The notes under the pieces: model-generated
What the model saw: the letters and a program-made list of their open reading frames with translations, nothing else
What the model was told of the DNA's origin: nothing
Databases searched by the model: none
In this document: piece after piece, positions 27,946-36,952 of the stretch
Position numbering within the stretch: the first letter of the stretch is position 1
Layout of the letters: each line of letters opens with the position of its first letter
Program-made: the position numbers and the translations under genes
Assembly (NCBI RefSeq): GCF_028767025.1
Contig: NZ_JAJQXX010000014.1
Location: forward strand, 23,052-87,051
From: Blautia sp. XA-2221
Lineage (GTDB): Bacteria; Bacillota; Clostridia; Lachnospirales; Lachnospiraceae
DNA length: 64,000 nt
Direction of reading: 5' to 3'

Positions 27946-28045
27946 TTTTCCCCCTTTCTCCGGCGCCTGCACATTCATATACTGTTGCTGCATCCCAGCC
28001 AGTTTCACAGCTCTTACAGTATTGTTTTACTGTTTTTACACCCTA

Positions 28046-28074
28046 ACAATACCTCTGTTTTGAACATATGTCAA
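28046..28074 (-). promoter_or_regulatory. promoter of DUF134-oxidoreductase operon
   Basis: Minus strand: -35 TTGACA (28069-28074), a 17-nt spacer and -10 TATTGT (28046-28051). Confidence 0.7.
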
Positions 28075-28312
28075 TATCTTTTTATATAAATAAGCAATAA
28101 AAAATGTACAAAATTTCTCGCTGAATAACTCTGTATCATGCAAATGCAAAGCCTGATCATCTTTTGTGCCCGAATTTTACACAAGTAAACCTGCAATATA
28201 GAAATACAAAAAATTATCCGGACGGACATACCTCCTTCCACATACAAGTCCGTAAAAATTTATATTCTTTTTCAAATTTGTTCTTGTATAAGGTTATGTA
28301 AAAAAACAGAAA
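28075..28312. other. AT-rich intergenic stretch
   Basis: Between the DUF134 promoter and the patB terminator, within a 436-nt gap. No gene is supported. A minus-strand ATG near 28227 has a purine-rich box only 1 nt away and a low-complexity product, so it was not called. Confidence 0.4.
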
Positions 28313-28353
28313 AGCCGTCCGGGTTCACAGTTTAATCTGCGAAACCAGACGGC
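28313..28353 (-). terminator. terminator of the ridA-nhaC-patB operon
   Basis: Minus strand stem GCCGTCTGGTTTC / GAACCCGGACGGC with a ~14-nt loop, followed by TTTTCTGTTTTTTT, 30 nt after the patB stop. Confidence 0.8.
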
Positions 28354-28381
28354 AAATCTGCAAAACTTTTATTTATCTGTT

Positions 28382-29566
28382 TCAAATCTTTTGCTTTAAT
28401 TCTGAATAAGCTGCAGACATTCTCTCGTAAGCTTCTTTCAGCATTGCTCTTGGACTTGCAATATTCAGACGGATAAAGCCTCTGCCCTCATTTCCAAAAA
28501 CACTTCCCATATAGACGGAAACATTGGCTTTTTCCAGAAACCATTTTTCCAGCTCTTCCTCTGTGATTCCCAGTTTTTCATAGCTGATCCAGAGAAGATA
28601 CGTTCCCTGTCTTTCAAGAATCTCAAATCCCGGAAAATGTTCTGCAAAAAACTCACGAGTGAATTTTTCATTTTCGTTTACATATGCAAGCATCTGTTCG
28701 TACCATTCTTCACATTCCATATATCCGTGTTCTACAGCTGCCACTGCAAAAATAGTGGGATTGTGCATACCGATACGGTCAATGGTCTGAGCAATGCGGC
28801 TTCTGATCTTCTTATTCGGAACAATCATGTAAGAAACGATCACTCCCGGAACATTAAAGGTCTTTGTAAGGGATGTGGCAACGATCAGCCGCTCTCTCAC
28901 TGTTTCTGATAAGGTAAGAGCGGTTGTAAAGGTCACTCCTTCTGCGACAATATCACCGTGAATCTCATCTACAAACAAAAGAAGATCATGCTTTTTGCAA
29001 AATGCTCCAGCTTTTTCCAGTTCTTCTCTGGTCCATACTCTTCCTACCGGATTGTGCGGACTACAAAGAATAAACATTTTTGTTTTATCTGTCACAACAG
29101 ATTCCAGATGCTCAAAGTCGATTTTATAACTGCCGTTTTCCAGTATCAGCGGACTTTCTACTACTTTACGGTGATTCTTTATAATAGCCTGATACAGAGG
29201 GCCGTAGGCAGGGGTATTGATGATCACTTCGTCCGTTTCTTCTGTAAATGTTTCCACACAAATGCTGGAAGAAACATTGATACGCGGACAAAATACAATT
29301 TCCTCTCTGGAAACCTCAGCCTGATGCTTCTTTTTCATCCACTCCCGGATATTTTCATAGAATCTGTCGCTTAAATCTGTATAGCCAAAAATACCTTTGT
29401 CAAGAATACTCTGAAAAGCATCGATAATCTGTTTGGGAGATTGGAAATCCATATCTGCAACACCAAGATGCAGCATTCCTTCTTTCTGATATTTTTTGTC
29501 CATAGTATCCCATTTTCCGCAGTTGGTATTTCTTCTCTCATTCCATTCATCAAAATTAATTTTCAT
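28382..29566 (-). CDS. patB: PatB/MalY-type PLP C-S beta-lyase (aminotransferase fold)
   Basis: 394 residues, the usual size. Features of fold-type I PLP enzymes of the MalY/PatB group: LGVADMDFQSP near the N-terminus, NTPAYGPLYQAI, LCSPHNPVGRVW, DEIHGDIV and the PLP lysine in TSLTKTFNVPGV. These enzymes cleave cystathionine or cysteine conjugates to pyruvate, ammonia and a thiol by way of 2-aminoacrylate. GGAAAGG precedes the ATG. It is the third gene after ridA and nhaC. Association with RidA, which removes the aminoacrylate imine, supports the lyase assignment over a plain aminotransferase. Confidence 0.85.
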   Translation of the reverse strand: MKINFDEWNERRNTNCGKWDTMDKKYQKEGMLHLGVADMDFQSPKQIIDAFQSILDKGIFGYTDLSDRFYENIREWMKKKHQAEVSREEIVFCPRINVSSSICVETFTEETDEVIINTPAYGPLYQAIIKNHRKVVESPLILENGSYKIDFEHLESVVTDKTKMFILCSPHNPVGRVWTREELEKAGAFCKKHDLLLFVDEIHGDIVAEGVTFTTALTLSETVRERLIVATSLTKTFNVPGVIVSYMIVPNKKIRSRIAQTIDRIGMHNPTIFAVAAVEHGYMECEEWYEQMLAYVNENEKFTREFFAEHFPGFEILERQGTYLLWISYEKLGITEEELEKWFLEKANVSVYMGSVFGNEGRGFIRLNIASPRAMLKEAYERMSAAYSELKQKI

Positions 29567-29620
29567 ATTCGTTTCCTTTCCGGGCCCATGTTCTTTTTAT
29601 CAGGCTCTTTTTATAAAACA

Positions 29621-29711
29621 GGGGATGCCGCCTGCATTCCGATCTGCTTATTCTGTTGTTTGTAAAAAAACACACAGAATATGCGTCCAAACGTCTTTCT
29701 CCGGCATCCCC
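29621..29711 (-). ncRNA. long nested hairpin between nhaC and patB
   Basis: Perfect 10-bp outer arms GGGGATGCCG (29621-29630) and CGGCATCCCC (29702-29711). Inside them, ATTCTGT (29650-29656) pairs with ACAGAAT (29674-29680) around an A/T-rich loop. On the minus strand the outer stem is followed by TGTTTTATAAAAAG. It may be a terminator/attenuator, an mRNA-stabilising element or a processing signal. No known RNA family was recognised. Confidence 0.5.
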
Positions 29712-29743
29712 TTTTCCTATTCGGTCATGTGTGTTACACGTTT

Positions 29744-31243
29744 TTATTCTACATCAATTCCGTCAGCTTTATTTAAAGCCACATATTCATCATAATATTC
29801 ACTGTCTTTTGTGATCTTTTTAATACCGATTCCGGTGAATCCCCAGATTACGGCAAAGATAACGCCTGTATAACAGATAATTGCCCACGGCAGATATTCC
29901 AGAGTGGAAACTCCCAGAGTTGTAGCCATATAAACTCCGGCTGCTGTCCATGGAGTAATAGGTTCTATAACAGTTGCGGAATCTTCCAGCGTTCTGGAAA
30001 GGTTTCTGGGTTCCAGACCTTTTTTCAGGTAAGTATCTTTAAACATCTCACCCGGGATCAGGATAGACAGCTGACCGTTGGAAGTAACAAACACTGCTGT
30101 GATGCAGGAAACAATTGTAGAAACAATCAATCCGCCTGTAGACTTCACAATAGTCATAAGTTTATTCAGTACAATATTCAGAGAACCGGTCACTGCCAGT
30201 GTACCTGCAAAACCATACGCGCAAAATGCGATCAGTACGGTATTCAGCATGGAAACCATACCACCTCGCTGAAGCAGCTTCGGAATATCTTCGATCACTC
30301 CCTCTGCAGCAAATCCTGCAACATGGATCATATCCATATTAAATCCGCTGATAGCAGCTGTAAAGCAGTCCTGAAGACTGAAATTCTGAAATACAACTGC
30401 GTTAAACATGGCAACCGCACTGGACGCCAGCATGATCGGAATGGTCGGTTTCTTTGCAACAGATCCATAAAGTACAATAAGCGGCGGAAGAATGATCAAC
30501 GGATTAAATTTAAAGATCTGTGAAAGTGTGTCAAAAATAATAGTAACTTTTTCCGGTGTTCCTGCTGCCGCAAGATCTCCGCCAAATGTAAATCCTACGA
30601 TCGTGTATACAATACAGCATATGATAAATCCGGGGCCTGTTGTCCAGAACATATGCTGAATGTGATCGTAAAGCTTTCCGCCTGCCGCAATAGGCGCAAG
30701 GTTTGTAGTATCAGACAGAGGTGACATTTTATCTCCGAAATATGCGCCGGATACAATCGCACCTGCCACGATCGGCAGAGGAGCGCCCATACCTGCAGCC
30801 ACACCCATCAGAGCTACACCGATGGTTCCCGCAGAACCCCAGGATGTTCCTGTACACACAGAAACAAACGCAGTAACCAGAAATGAAGTAACAACCAGAT
30901 ATTTCGGGCTGATCAGCTTCAGTCCATAAAATACCATCATCGGAATGGTTCCGCCGATCATCCAGGAACCGATCATAAATCCGACAATGATCAGAATGAA
31001 AATTGCCGGCATTGTTTTACTGAGTTTGGACACAATAGAGTCCATAATATCATCCCAGGTATAACCAAGATAAATTGCGATCACGCCTGCAATTGCTGCT
31101 GATACCAGCATCAGAACCTCCGGGCTCAGCCCCATAACCGCATATCCCACTCCCAACAGTAAAATCATTGCCAGAATCGGAATTACTGCCAGAAACAATG
31201 TAGTTTCTTTTTTCTCTCTTACTTTTTTTGTTTTCCCTCTCAT
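29744..31243 (-). CDS. nhaC: NhaC-family Na+/H+ antiporter-like transporter
   Basis: 499 residues from the ATG at 31243, which follows GGAGG; an upstream TTG would overlap that site. It is very hydrophobic with about eleven or twelve membrane helices. Family segments are GTSWGSAGTIGVALMGVA, SGAYFGDKMSPLSDTTNLA and TPWTAAGVYMATTLGVS, as in NhaC and the MleN malate/lactate antiporter. In this operon it may move an organic acid or amino acid rather than only sodium. It follows ridA by 49 nt and precedes patB. Confidence 0.85.
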   Translation of the reverse strand: MRGKTKKVREKKETTLFLAVIPILAMILLLGVGYAVMGLSPEVLMLVSAAIAGVIAIYLGYTWDDIMDSIVSKLSKTMPAIFILIIVGFMIGSWMIGGTIPMMVFYGLKLISPKYLVVTSFLVTAFVSVCTGTSWGSAGTIGVALMGVAAGMGAPLPIVAGAIVSGAYFGDKMSPLSDTTNLAPIAAGGKLYDHIQHMFWTTGPGFIICCIVYTIVGFTFGGDLAAAGTPEKVTIIFDTLSQIFKFNPLIILPPLIVLYGSVAKKPTIPIMLASSAVAMFNAVVFQNFSLQDCFTAAISGFNMDMIHVAGFAAEGVIEDIPKLLQRGGMVSMLNTVLIAFCAYGFAGTLAVTGSLNIVLNKLMTIVKSTGGLIVSTIVSCITAVFVTSNGQLSILIPGEMFKDTYLKKGLEPRNLSRTLEDSATVIEPITPWTAAGVYMATTLGVSTLEYLPWAIICYTGVIFAVIWGFTGIGIKKITKDSEYYDEYVALNKADGIDVE

Positions 31244-31292
31244 AAAGTATTCCTCCAAATAAACTCATTCTGTAATCTGCAAAACAGATTTA

Positions 31293-31667
31293 TCAGATTT
31301 CTGCAATTACTTCCACTTCGCAGAGAACATTTTTCGGCAAAGTTTTTACTGCAACACAGGATCTTGCAGGTTTGGATACAAAATATTTTTCGTATACTTT
31401 GTTAAATTCTGCAAAATCTGCCATATCACTTAAAAAGCAGGTAGTTTTTACCACGTTTTCAAAGCAGGTTCCTGCCTCGTCCAGAATTGCTTTCACATTC
31501 TCCATTACCTGCTCTGCCTGAGCGGTAATATCCGTTCCTACAATCTCACCTGTCTCAGGGCTTGCAGGAATCTGTCCGGAACTGAATAAAATATTTTTCA
31601 GTATAATTCCCTGTGAATATGGTCCAATAGCTGCCGGTGCCTTTGATGTGTTCACCACTTTTAACAT
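31293..31667 (-). CDS. ridA: RidA family reactive imine deaminase
   Basis: 124 residues, the full family length. It opens [19 protein letters not shown] and carries [14 protein letters not shown] and the C-terminal [20 protein letters not shown]. The active-site arginine is in PARSCVAV. RidA hydrolyses 2-aminoacrylate and related enamines/imines released by PLP enzymes, protecting them from damage. GGGAGG precedes the ATG. It is the first gene of an operon with nhaC and patB and has a strong promoter. Confidence 0.93.
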   Translation of the reverse strand: MLKVVNTSKAPAAIGPYSQGIILKNILFSSGQIPASPETGEIVGTDITAQAEQVMENVKAILDEAGTCFENVVKTTCFLSDMADFAEFNKVYEKYFVSKPARSCVAVKTLPKNVLCEVEVIAEI

Positions 31668-31704
31668 TTTCTCTTCCTCCCAGATTATTTTTTTGGTTAA
31701 ATTG

Positions 31705-31733
31705 ATAATATCACTAAATTATTTTTTAGTCAA
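31705..31733 (-). promoter_or_regulatory. promoter of ridA-nhaC-patB
   Basis: Minus strand: -35 TTGACT (31728-31733), a 17-nt spacer and -10 TATTAT (31705-31710). Confidence 0.75.
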
Positions 31734-31816
31734 TGAAATCAAGTTTCTTTTTATACGTCATTTTTACTGAATTTTATTTCAGTTTTTATTGCATATTGCA
31801 CGAAAGAAGATTATAA

Positions 31817-31830
31817 TTACTTATAAGTAA
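31817..31830. promoter_or_regulatory. perfect 14-bp palindrome, candidate operator
   Basis: TTACTTATAAGTAA is its own reverse complement. It lies about 85 bp upstream of the ridA -35 box, a position suiting an activator site for the divergent YheO-type regulator. AT-rich palindromes also occur by chance. Confidence 0.4.
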
Positions 31831-31865
31831 ATCTAAAAAGTTGTCCAAAACCACTCGCCTTTGTT

Positions 31866-31884
31866 TCTGTGTGGTATACACAGA
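31866..31884. promoter_or_regulatory. 7+5+7 palindrome, candidate operator
   Basis: TCTGTGT-GGTAT-ACACAGA has perfect 7-bp arms. It lies between the 14-bp palindrome and the regulator gene. Confidence 0.4.
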
Positions 31885-32005
31885 CCGAGTATCACTTTTT
31901 TGACCTGTATCTTGCACATTCCATTGTGTAATATTCAGAGTTTGCCCATTTATAACAAATAAAAACACAAACACCTTATTTAACAAAAAAATAAAAGGAA
32001 CTACT

Positions 32006-32689
32006 ATGAAAAAAGAATATATTACTTTAACTCAAAACGAACGAATGATCCTGCAATCCTACATACCTGTTGTCCAGGGACTTGGACAATATCTGGGAGA
32101 AGGCTACGAAATCATTCTGCACAATCTGGAATCTCTGGAACACTCTGTTATGCAGATCGTAAACGGTCACCATTCCGGCAGAAAAATCGGAGCTCCCATT
32201 ACAGATCTTGCCCTTGGTATGCTCTCAAGGATCGAAAATTCAAAAGATCACTCTGCCATCTCCTATTTTAACCGAAGACAGGACGGTGTGATCCTGAAGT
32301 CCACCACAATCCCCATTCCCGGTGAAGGAAACCGTATTATTGGAATGATCTGCATTAATTTTTATACCAATATGCCTCTTTCCACTGTGATCCAGCAATT
32401 TATCCCGGAAGATCCCAACTCCCTGCAGGGCTATCCGCACATAACAGAAACCTTTACCGAAAATGTAGATGAGCTGATCGAAACAGCTCTTGCAGATGTC
32501 AAAGACCAGATTTTAAATGATACGTCCATCTCCACCAATAACAAAAACAAAGAAATTGTTACTGCCCTTTACAAAAAAGGTATTTTTAACCTGAAAGACA
32601 GTGTAATAAAAGTTGCCAACCGCCTGAATATTTCCAAAAATACCGTTTATATGCATATACGAAATCTTAAAAGCGATCTGTTAGAATAA
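32006..32689 (+). CDS. YheO-like PAS plus helix-turn-helix transcriptional regulator
   Basis: 227 residues. The N-terminal ~130 residues match the YheO-type PAS domain (YIPVVQGLGQYLGEGYEIIL, then IIGMICINFYTN). The C-terminus is a helix-turn-helix ending NRLNISKNTVYMHIRNLKSDL. Members such as DauR regulate amino-acid catabolic genes in response to small effectors. It is divergent from ridA-nhaC-patB and is the likely regulator of that operon. AAAAGGAA lies before the ATG. Confidence 0.82.
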   Translation: MKKEYITLTQNERMILQSYIPVVQGLGQYLGEGYEIILHNLESLEHSVMQIVNGHHSGRKIGAPITDLALGMLSRIENSKDHSAISYFNRRQDGVILKSTTIPIPGEGNRIIGMICINFYTNMPLSTVIQQFIPEDPNSLQGYPHITETFTENVDELIETALADVKDQILNDTSISTNNKNKEIVTALYKKGIFNLKDSVIKVANRLNISKNTVYMHIRNLKSDLLE

Positions 32690-32706
32690 TAAAAATGGGT
32701 AGAAAA

Positions 32707-32745
32707 AAGAAGCGCAGGACTTACTGTCTTGACGCTTCTTTCTAT
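32707..32745 (+). terminator. terminator after the YheO-like regulator
   Basis: AAGAAGCG (32707-32714) pairs with CGCTTCTT (32733-32740), followed by TCTAT. The T-run is weak. Confidence 0.5.
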
Positions 32746-32759
32746 CATCTCTTCTGCTC

Positions 32760-33761
32760 TTATCTCAATTGTACGATTCCCATTACCACTGCTCCCACCG
32801 AGCATCCTGCACACTTCACAAACCCTGAGATATTCTCCGCCTGCAATACAGTTTTTGGAAGCATGAGAAAAAGTCTCACCTGTTCCTCCAGCTCTCTGTA
32901 TTTACCGGACCAGAATTTAAAATCCGACCATCTGGATGGGATCCAGCCCTGAGGGATCTCAATATTTTTCCAGATCAGCACTGCGACTGCAGCCACCATA
33001 AGAATACAGGCTCCGGTCCACAGCCAGCAGCCAATTTTTTCCTCCCTGCACTGTTTTCTCTCCCTGTTTGCTTTCATAAAAAGGATTGCAGACACGATTA
33101 TCGGAAATATCAGCAGAAGTATCCGTGCTGCGCTGATAAGAAAGCCGGAATCCACAACTGTACCGTTCAGTCCATATGCCATCAGAAACTGCTCTGCTGT
33201 TTTTGAATCCTGCAGACTCTCATTTTTCAGAAATACTCTGGTATACATGGCCGTTTCTTTCTCCGGACGGATCAGGATCATTCTCTGCTTCCAGGGAAGC
33301 ACCTGACGGACCTGATAGTTTTTTCCTCCATATACAAGCCAACGTCCCTCTGCCTCTCTGGTGCCAAAAAGTTTCCAGGCGGTTTCTCCGTCAATTACAC
33401 AGCCCTCTTTATCCTTTTCCCAGAATCCATGGATTCTTTTATCATAAAGACTTCCATCGCCCAAAATTCCTGCTACCATTACCTCAGCGCTCCGTCCATA
33501 ATCCGGTTCTGTCAGTGTGGTCATGCCGCCGTCCCAGCAAAAGCAGGCGGAAGTTTCCGCTTCTGTCTGTTCCAGTGTTTTCAGAATCTCCTCTGCGCGA
33601 TTTTTTTCCGGATAATCTCCTGACAGAAATACAGAAACAGAAGGTTCTTCCATCATACTGCCAAATGCCAGTACAGACCATCCGTAAAAAAGCAGCGCCA
33701 GCATTCCCGGAAGCAGACGTTTCCAGAAAACTCCCGGAAACGTCCGCTTATCTGAACTCAT
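32760..33761 (-). CDS. MacB-like membrane protein without ATPase domain
   Basis: 333 residues. One N-terminal membrane helix (residues ~14-34) is followed by an extracellular domain of about 165 residues and then three helices (around 205-225, 243-262 and 312-332). This is the topology of MacB/FtsX permeases, but the MacB signature ERTxEIG is not visible and similarity is weak. The extracellular part has WKLFGTREAEGRWLVYGGKNYQV, resembling MacB periplasmic cores. The ATG overlaps the stop of the HlyD-type adaptor by 4 nt. It is the last gene of an operon with two sugar-type permeases. Function unknown; an unusual partner or regulator of the adaptor is possible. Confidence 0.55.
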   Translation of the reverse strand: MSSDKRTFPGVFWKRLLPGMLALLFYGWSVLAFGSMMEEPSVSVFLSGDYPEKNRAEEILKTLEQTEAETSACFCWDGGMTTLTEPDYGRSAEVMVAGILGDGSLYDKRIHGFWEKDKEGCVIDGETAWKLFGTREAEGRWLVYGGKNYQVRQVLPWKQRMILIRPEKETAMYTRVFLKNESLQDSKTAEQFLMAYGLNGTVVDSGFLISAARILLLIFPIIVSAILFMKANRERKQCREEKIGCWLWTGACILMVAAVAVLIWKNIEIPQGWIPSRWSDFKFWSGKYRELEEQVRLFLMLPKTVLQAENISGFVKCAGCSVGAVVMGIVQLR

Positions 33762-35203
33762 GATTCCTGCAGCCTTACCCGGCTGCCGTCCGTAATCTCT
33801 CTGTCTGTTTCTGTAATAACTTTCTGAGAACCGGAAAGAATCCCTTCCTGAAGAGCTGCGGTTGTCTCATTTTTTTCTATTACCGTAACAGGAACCTTTC
33901 TGGCTACCTGTACCTCTCCCAGCGCAGAATCTCTGGTATCAAGAACAAGTACATATTCCTGTCCTTTCTGCCCGTAAAGTGCAGAAAGCGGCACACAGCA
34001 GGCATACGGTCCTTCATCTTTCTGCACGGTAAAATCCACGCTTTCCCCTACAGTCAGCCCGCTCTGCGGAACGCTCACCGTAAGGATACAGGTTCCCGGA
34101 TTTGCCGGATCCTCCTGAACTGACTGAACCACTGCATTTTCCACAACTGTTTTACTGTTTCCCTCCAGATGAACAGGTGAACCGGCTGAAACATATTCCA
34201 GATCGTCTTTTTTTATCACTCCTGTCATGCTTAATTCCCCTGTAAGTTCGTAGAGAACTGCCGCAGCATCCTGAGCCGTCTGCCCTCCTGTCTGAGCTGT
34301 AACTGTTTTTACCACACCGTCTGCCGGAGATGTGATCTCGCCTTTACTCTGCATCAGAACATTCAGCTTTTCCAGTTCTTCCTTCTGATTGTCAAGCTGT
34401 GTCTGAAGATTTTCCTCTGTGCTGTCCTGAGGCGCCGGAAGCGCTGCATCCTGCTTTGCCCGGTCTGCAGTTGTCACTGCCTGATTTCGGCTCATGATCA
34501 CCTGATTCAGGGCCTCTGTTTTTGCCCGGACATCATCTACAAGAGCCTGTTCCTGCATATCCTCTTCTGAAATCACTGGCTCCTGAGGCAGGTTACTTCC
34601 GTCTGAAAAATCCGTCTGTCCTTCTCCGCCGTCTCCAAAATCCGATCCCTGAGACTGCTGTTCCAGCTCCTGCTGATTTTGAGCCTCTGCTTTTTTCTGC
34701 CGGTATTCTGCAAGTCTCTGCTGGGCAATATTCAGTTCATTCTGGGCATTGGAAATATTGATATCCCCGTTTCCCAGAGCTGTATCCAGATCCTGCTGCG
34801 CCCAGTGGGAGGAATTTTCCCTTTTCTGTGCATCAATATTTTTCTGGCTCTGGATATCGCTGATCTTTAAAGAACTCTCCTGTATCTCATCCTTTTTTTT
34901 ATCTATACTATCCTGAATGCTGCTTTCCAGTAAAGTCATCAAAGGCTGCCCCTTTTGAACCGCTTCTCCTGCTTTTACGTGAACCTGGGCGATTTTAAGG
35001 CCCTCCTGTACAAAAACAGCTGTCTCTTTTGTGCTTTCTATTTTACCAGTTCCCGATACCCTGTGGCTGATCAGCTGATTCTGCGGCGCTGATACCAGTA
35101 CCTTTGCAACACTTACAGAATCCGCTGCCCTTGATAAAAATGTAAATACAAGCATTGCCGCAAAAAATGCGGCAAACCATTTCAATAATTTTTTCCGCTT
35201 CAT
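33758..35203 (-). CDS. HlyD/RND-type efflux adaptor (membrane fusion protein)
   Basis: 481 residues. One N-terminal membrane anchor (LLKWFAAFFAAMLVFTFLS) is followed by a lipoyl half (VHVKAGEAVQKGQPLMTL). A long coiled-coil hairpin comes next (~95-290, with a Gly/Asp/Ser-rich break). The second lipoyl half is GEITSPADGVVKTV, followed by beta-barrel and membrane-proximal domains. Adaptors of this kind normally join an export ABC or RND pump. Here the gene starts 5 nt after the stop of a MalG-type importer permease and overlaps a MacB-like gene by 4 nt, an odd combination. No ATPase lies in this operon. Confidence 0.8.
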   Translation of the reverse strand: MKRKKLLKWFAAFFAAMLVFTFLSRAADSVSVAKVLVSAPQNQLISHRVSGTGKIESTKETAVFVQEGLKIAQVHVKAGEAVQKGQPLMTLLESSIQDSIDKKKDEIQESSLKISDIQSQKNIDAQKRENSSHWAQQDLDTALGNGDINISNAQNELNIAQQRLAEYRQKKAEAQNQQELEQQSQGSDFGDGGEGQTDFSDGSNLPQEPVISEEDMQEQALVDDVRAKTEALNQVIMSRNQAVTTADRAKQDAALPAPQDSTEENLQTQLDNQKEELEKLNVLMQSKGEITSPADGVVKTVTAQTGGQTAQDAAAVLYELTGELSMTGVIKKDDLEYVSAGSPVHLEGNSKTVVENAVVQSVQEDPANPGTCILTVSVPQSGLTVGESVDFTVQKDEGPYACCVPLSALYGQKGQEYVLVLDTRDSALGEVQVARKVPVTVIEKNETTAALQEGILSGSQKVITETDREITDGSRVRLQES

Positions 35204-35208
35204 TTCTT

Positions 35209-36048
35209 TTACTCCTTAACTGCCGTAGAAACAATTCCCTGTTCCAGATAATCCTGACCTGCCAGAAATACCAGCACTGCCGGAAGCAGCACCAGAACAG
35301 ATGCCGCAAATGCGGTTCCTGCCTGTTCCATACTGATATTGGGAAGATAAAGGGACAACGGCCATTTTTCTTTTGTTTTCAGAAAAGCCATAGGCTGTTC
35401 AATAAGATTCCAGTATTCCAGAAATCCCAGAACCAGAGCCGAGATCATTCCCGGCGAGCCCAAAGGTATTCCGATCCTGAAAAAAATCCTCAGCTCCCCT
35501 GCCCCGTCAATTCTGGCAGAGTCCATAATAGCTTCCGGAAGTCCCTGAAAAAAACGATACATCAGAAATACCGGAAAGGTGGAAAACACTGCCGGAAAAA
35601 TGATTCCTGCCATAGCATCCAGAAGTCTCATCTGATCCAGAACAAGATAATTACTGAGCATCATAACCTGAAAGGGCATCATCATAAGCGCGATATAAAT
35701 AGTAAATAAAATCTTTTTGCCCGGAAACTGATATCTTGCAAATCCCCATGCCGCCGGAGTTCCCACGAGAATCTGACCTGCCAGAATCGCAGCTGTAAGC
35801 TTTACGGAATTCCAGAACATCACAAAAAATTCCGGAGAATCCAGAAGAAGCTCCACATAATGCATCATAGTCGGATACTGAGGCATCAGTTTCCAGGAGG
35901 CAAAACCATCCATAGTTCCAAGAACCGGCATAAGAAGTTCTTTGATCTCTACATTTCCCATAAAGGAACCGCATACCAGAAACAATATGGGAAATACTGC
36001 TATCAATGCCATACAGAAAACCAGAGCTGTCAGAAGTTTTTTTGTCAT
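35209..36048 (-). CDS. carbohydrate-type ABC permease (MalG family)
   Basis: 279 residues with six membrane helices. The EAA loop reads MDSARIDGAGELRIFFRIGI, as in MalG/UgpE-type permeases, and the first helix is LLTALVFCMALIAVFPILFLVCG. It would form a heterodimer with the upstream MalF-type protein, which it overlaps by 4 nt. Family members import sugars and need an MsmX/MalK-type ATPase, none of which is encoded nearby; many Firmicutes share one ATPase among several importers. The direct coupling to an HlyD-type adaptor gene is unusual. Confidence 0.85.
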   Translation of the reverse strand: MTKKLLTALVFCMALIAVFPILFLVCGSFMGNVEIKELLMPVLGTMDGFASWKLMPQYPTMMHYVELLLDSPEFFVMFWNSVKLTAAILAGQILVGTPAAWGFARYQFPGKKILFTIYIALMMMPFQVMMLSNYLVLDQMRLLDAMAGIIFPAVFSTFPVFLMYRFFQGLPEAIMDSARIDGAGELRIFFRIGIPLGSPGMISALVLGFLEYWNLIEQPMAFLKTKEKWPLSLYLPNISMEQAGTAFAASVLVLLPAVLVFLAGQDYLEQGIVSTAVKE

Positions 36049-36908
36049 AGCGCATCCTCCTTTGCCCAGGCTTTCTGAAGAAGCAGAATCAGTATAAGAA
36101 TTACAGCTCCTGTCACCACTGCCGCAGCCGCCATTTTATCCAGAGAAAGATCCCTGTACCAGTTATTAAAAAGATGCTGCAAAAGATACATGCTGTCCTG
36201 AGGATAATCTCCTGCCACCAGATATGCCTCCCGGAACACCTTAAAACCATTTAACAAAGACAGCACCACAATAGTAAAAAGAGAGGGAAGAAGATTGGGA
36301 AGCGTGATTTTTATAAAGCATTTCCACTCTCCTGCTCCGTCTACCCTTGCCGCCTCATAAAGAGCAGTTGGAATCGCTCCAAGTCCTGCCACCCAGAGAA
36401 CAATATCGTATCCCAGATTTCTCCACAGATAACTTACCACCAGTACCCAGAAAGAAGCGTCCGTATTCATCCAGTCCACGCTCTGAAGGGAAAGGATTTC
36501 CAGCAAATGATTCAAAAGCCCCTGATGGTGAAAAAGCACTTTCCATAAAAGGACTACTGAGGCCACAGGAATAGCCATTGGCAGAAGAAACATACTTTTC
36601 AACGCCTGCATATTCTTTTTTCTTCTTGTAAGAAGAACCGCGATCAGCAAAGACAGTACCACCAGCGCAGGAATACACACAAGAAAAAACCGAAGCGTAT
36701 TCCCTGCCGCCAGACGAAAAGCCTGGTTTGCAAAAACCGTGCTGTAATTTTTCATGCCTGTAAATTCTCCGCTGACAGCGCTGAAAAAAGAGCGCCTGAT
36801 CACATCCAGATACGGGACCACCCAGAACACACACACACCTGCAAAGCTTGGAAGCAAAAACAAAAGACCTTTGTATTCTCTTTTTTTTATTTTCTTTGAT
36901 CCTGTCAC
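36045..36908 (-). CDS. carbohydrate-type ABC permease (MalF family)
   Basis: 287 residues from the GTG at 36908, which has AGGGAGAAG about 7 nt upstream; a longer frame runs to 36953 without a binding site. Six membrane helices are visible. The first follows a Lys-rich tail, GLLFLLPSFAGVCVFWVVPY, which is a MalF/UgpA-type opening. The EAA loop is YEAARVDGAGEWKCFIKITL. It is the first gene of the operon and overlaps the MalG-type gene by 4 nt. The solute-binding gene at 37976-40324 on the same strand is the likely partner. Substrate unknown. Confidence 0.85.
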   Translation of the reverse strand: MTGSKKIKKREYKGLLFLLPSFAGVCVFWVVPYLDVIRRSFFSAVSGEFTGMKNYSTVFANQAFRLAAGNTLRFFLVCIPALVVLSLLIAVLLTRRKKNMQALKSMFLLPMAIPVASVVLLWKVLFHHQGLLNHLLEILSLQSVDWMNTDASFWVLVVSYLWRNLGYDIVLWVAGLGAIPTALYEAARVDGAGEWKCFIKITLPNLLPSLFTIVVLSLLNGFKVFREAYLVAGDYPQDSMYLLQHLFNNWYRDLSLDKMAAAAVVTGAVILILILLLQKAWAKEDAL

Positions 36909-36952
36909 TTTTATCTTCTCCCTGATAATGATAAAATAAGTGTAACAGCACA

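Larger units (their letters stand above)
31668..32005. other. divergent ridA / regulator intergenic region
   Basis: A 338-nt AT-rich region holding the ridA promoter and two palindromes, listed separately. It also has a short hairpin ACTGAA..TTCAGT near 31766-31783. A clear promoter for the plus-strand regulator could not be fixed: TTGACC at about 31910 has no -10 at good spacing. Confidence 0.5.

Noticed and set aside
28075..28250. Short minus-strand frame after a purine-rich box near 28227
   Set aside because: The box is only 1 nt from the ATG and the product is a low-complexity hydrophobic/basic string; not supported as a gene.
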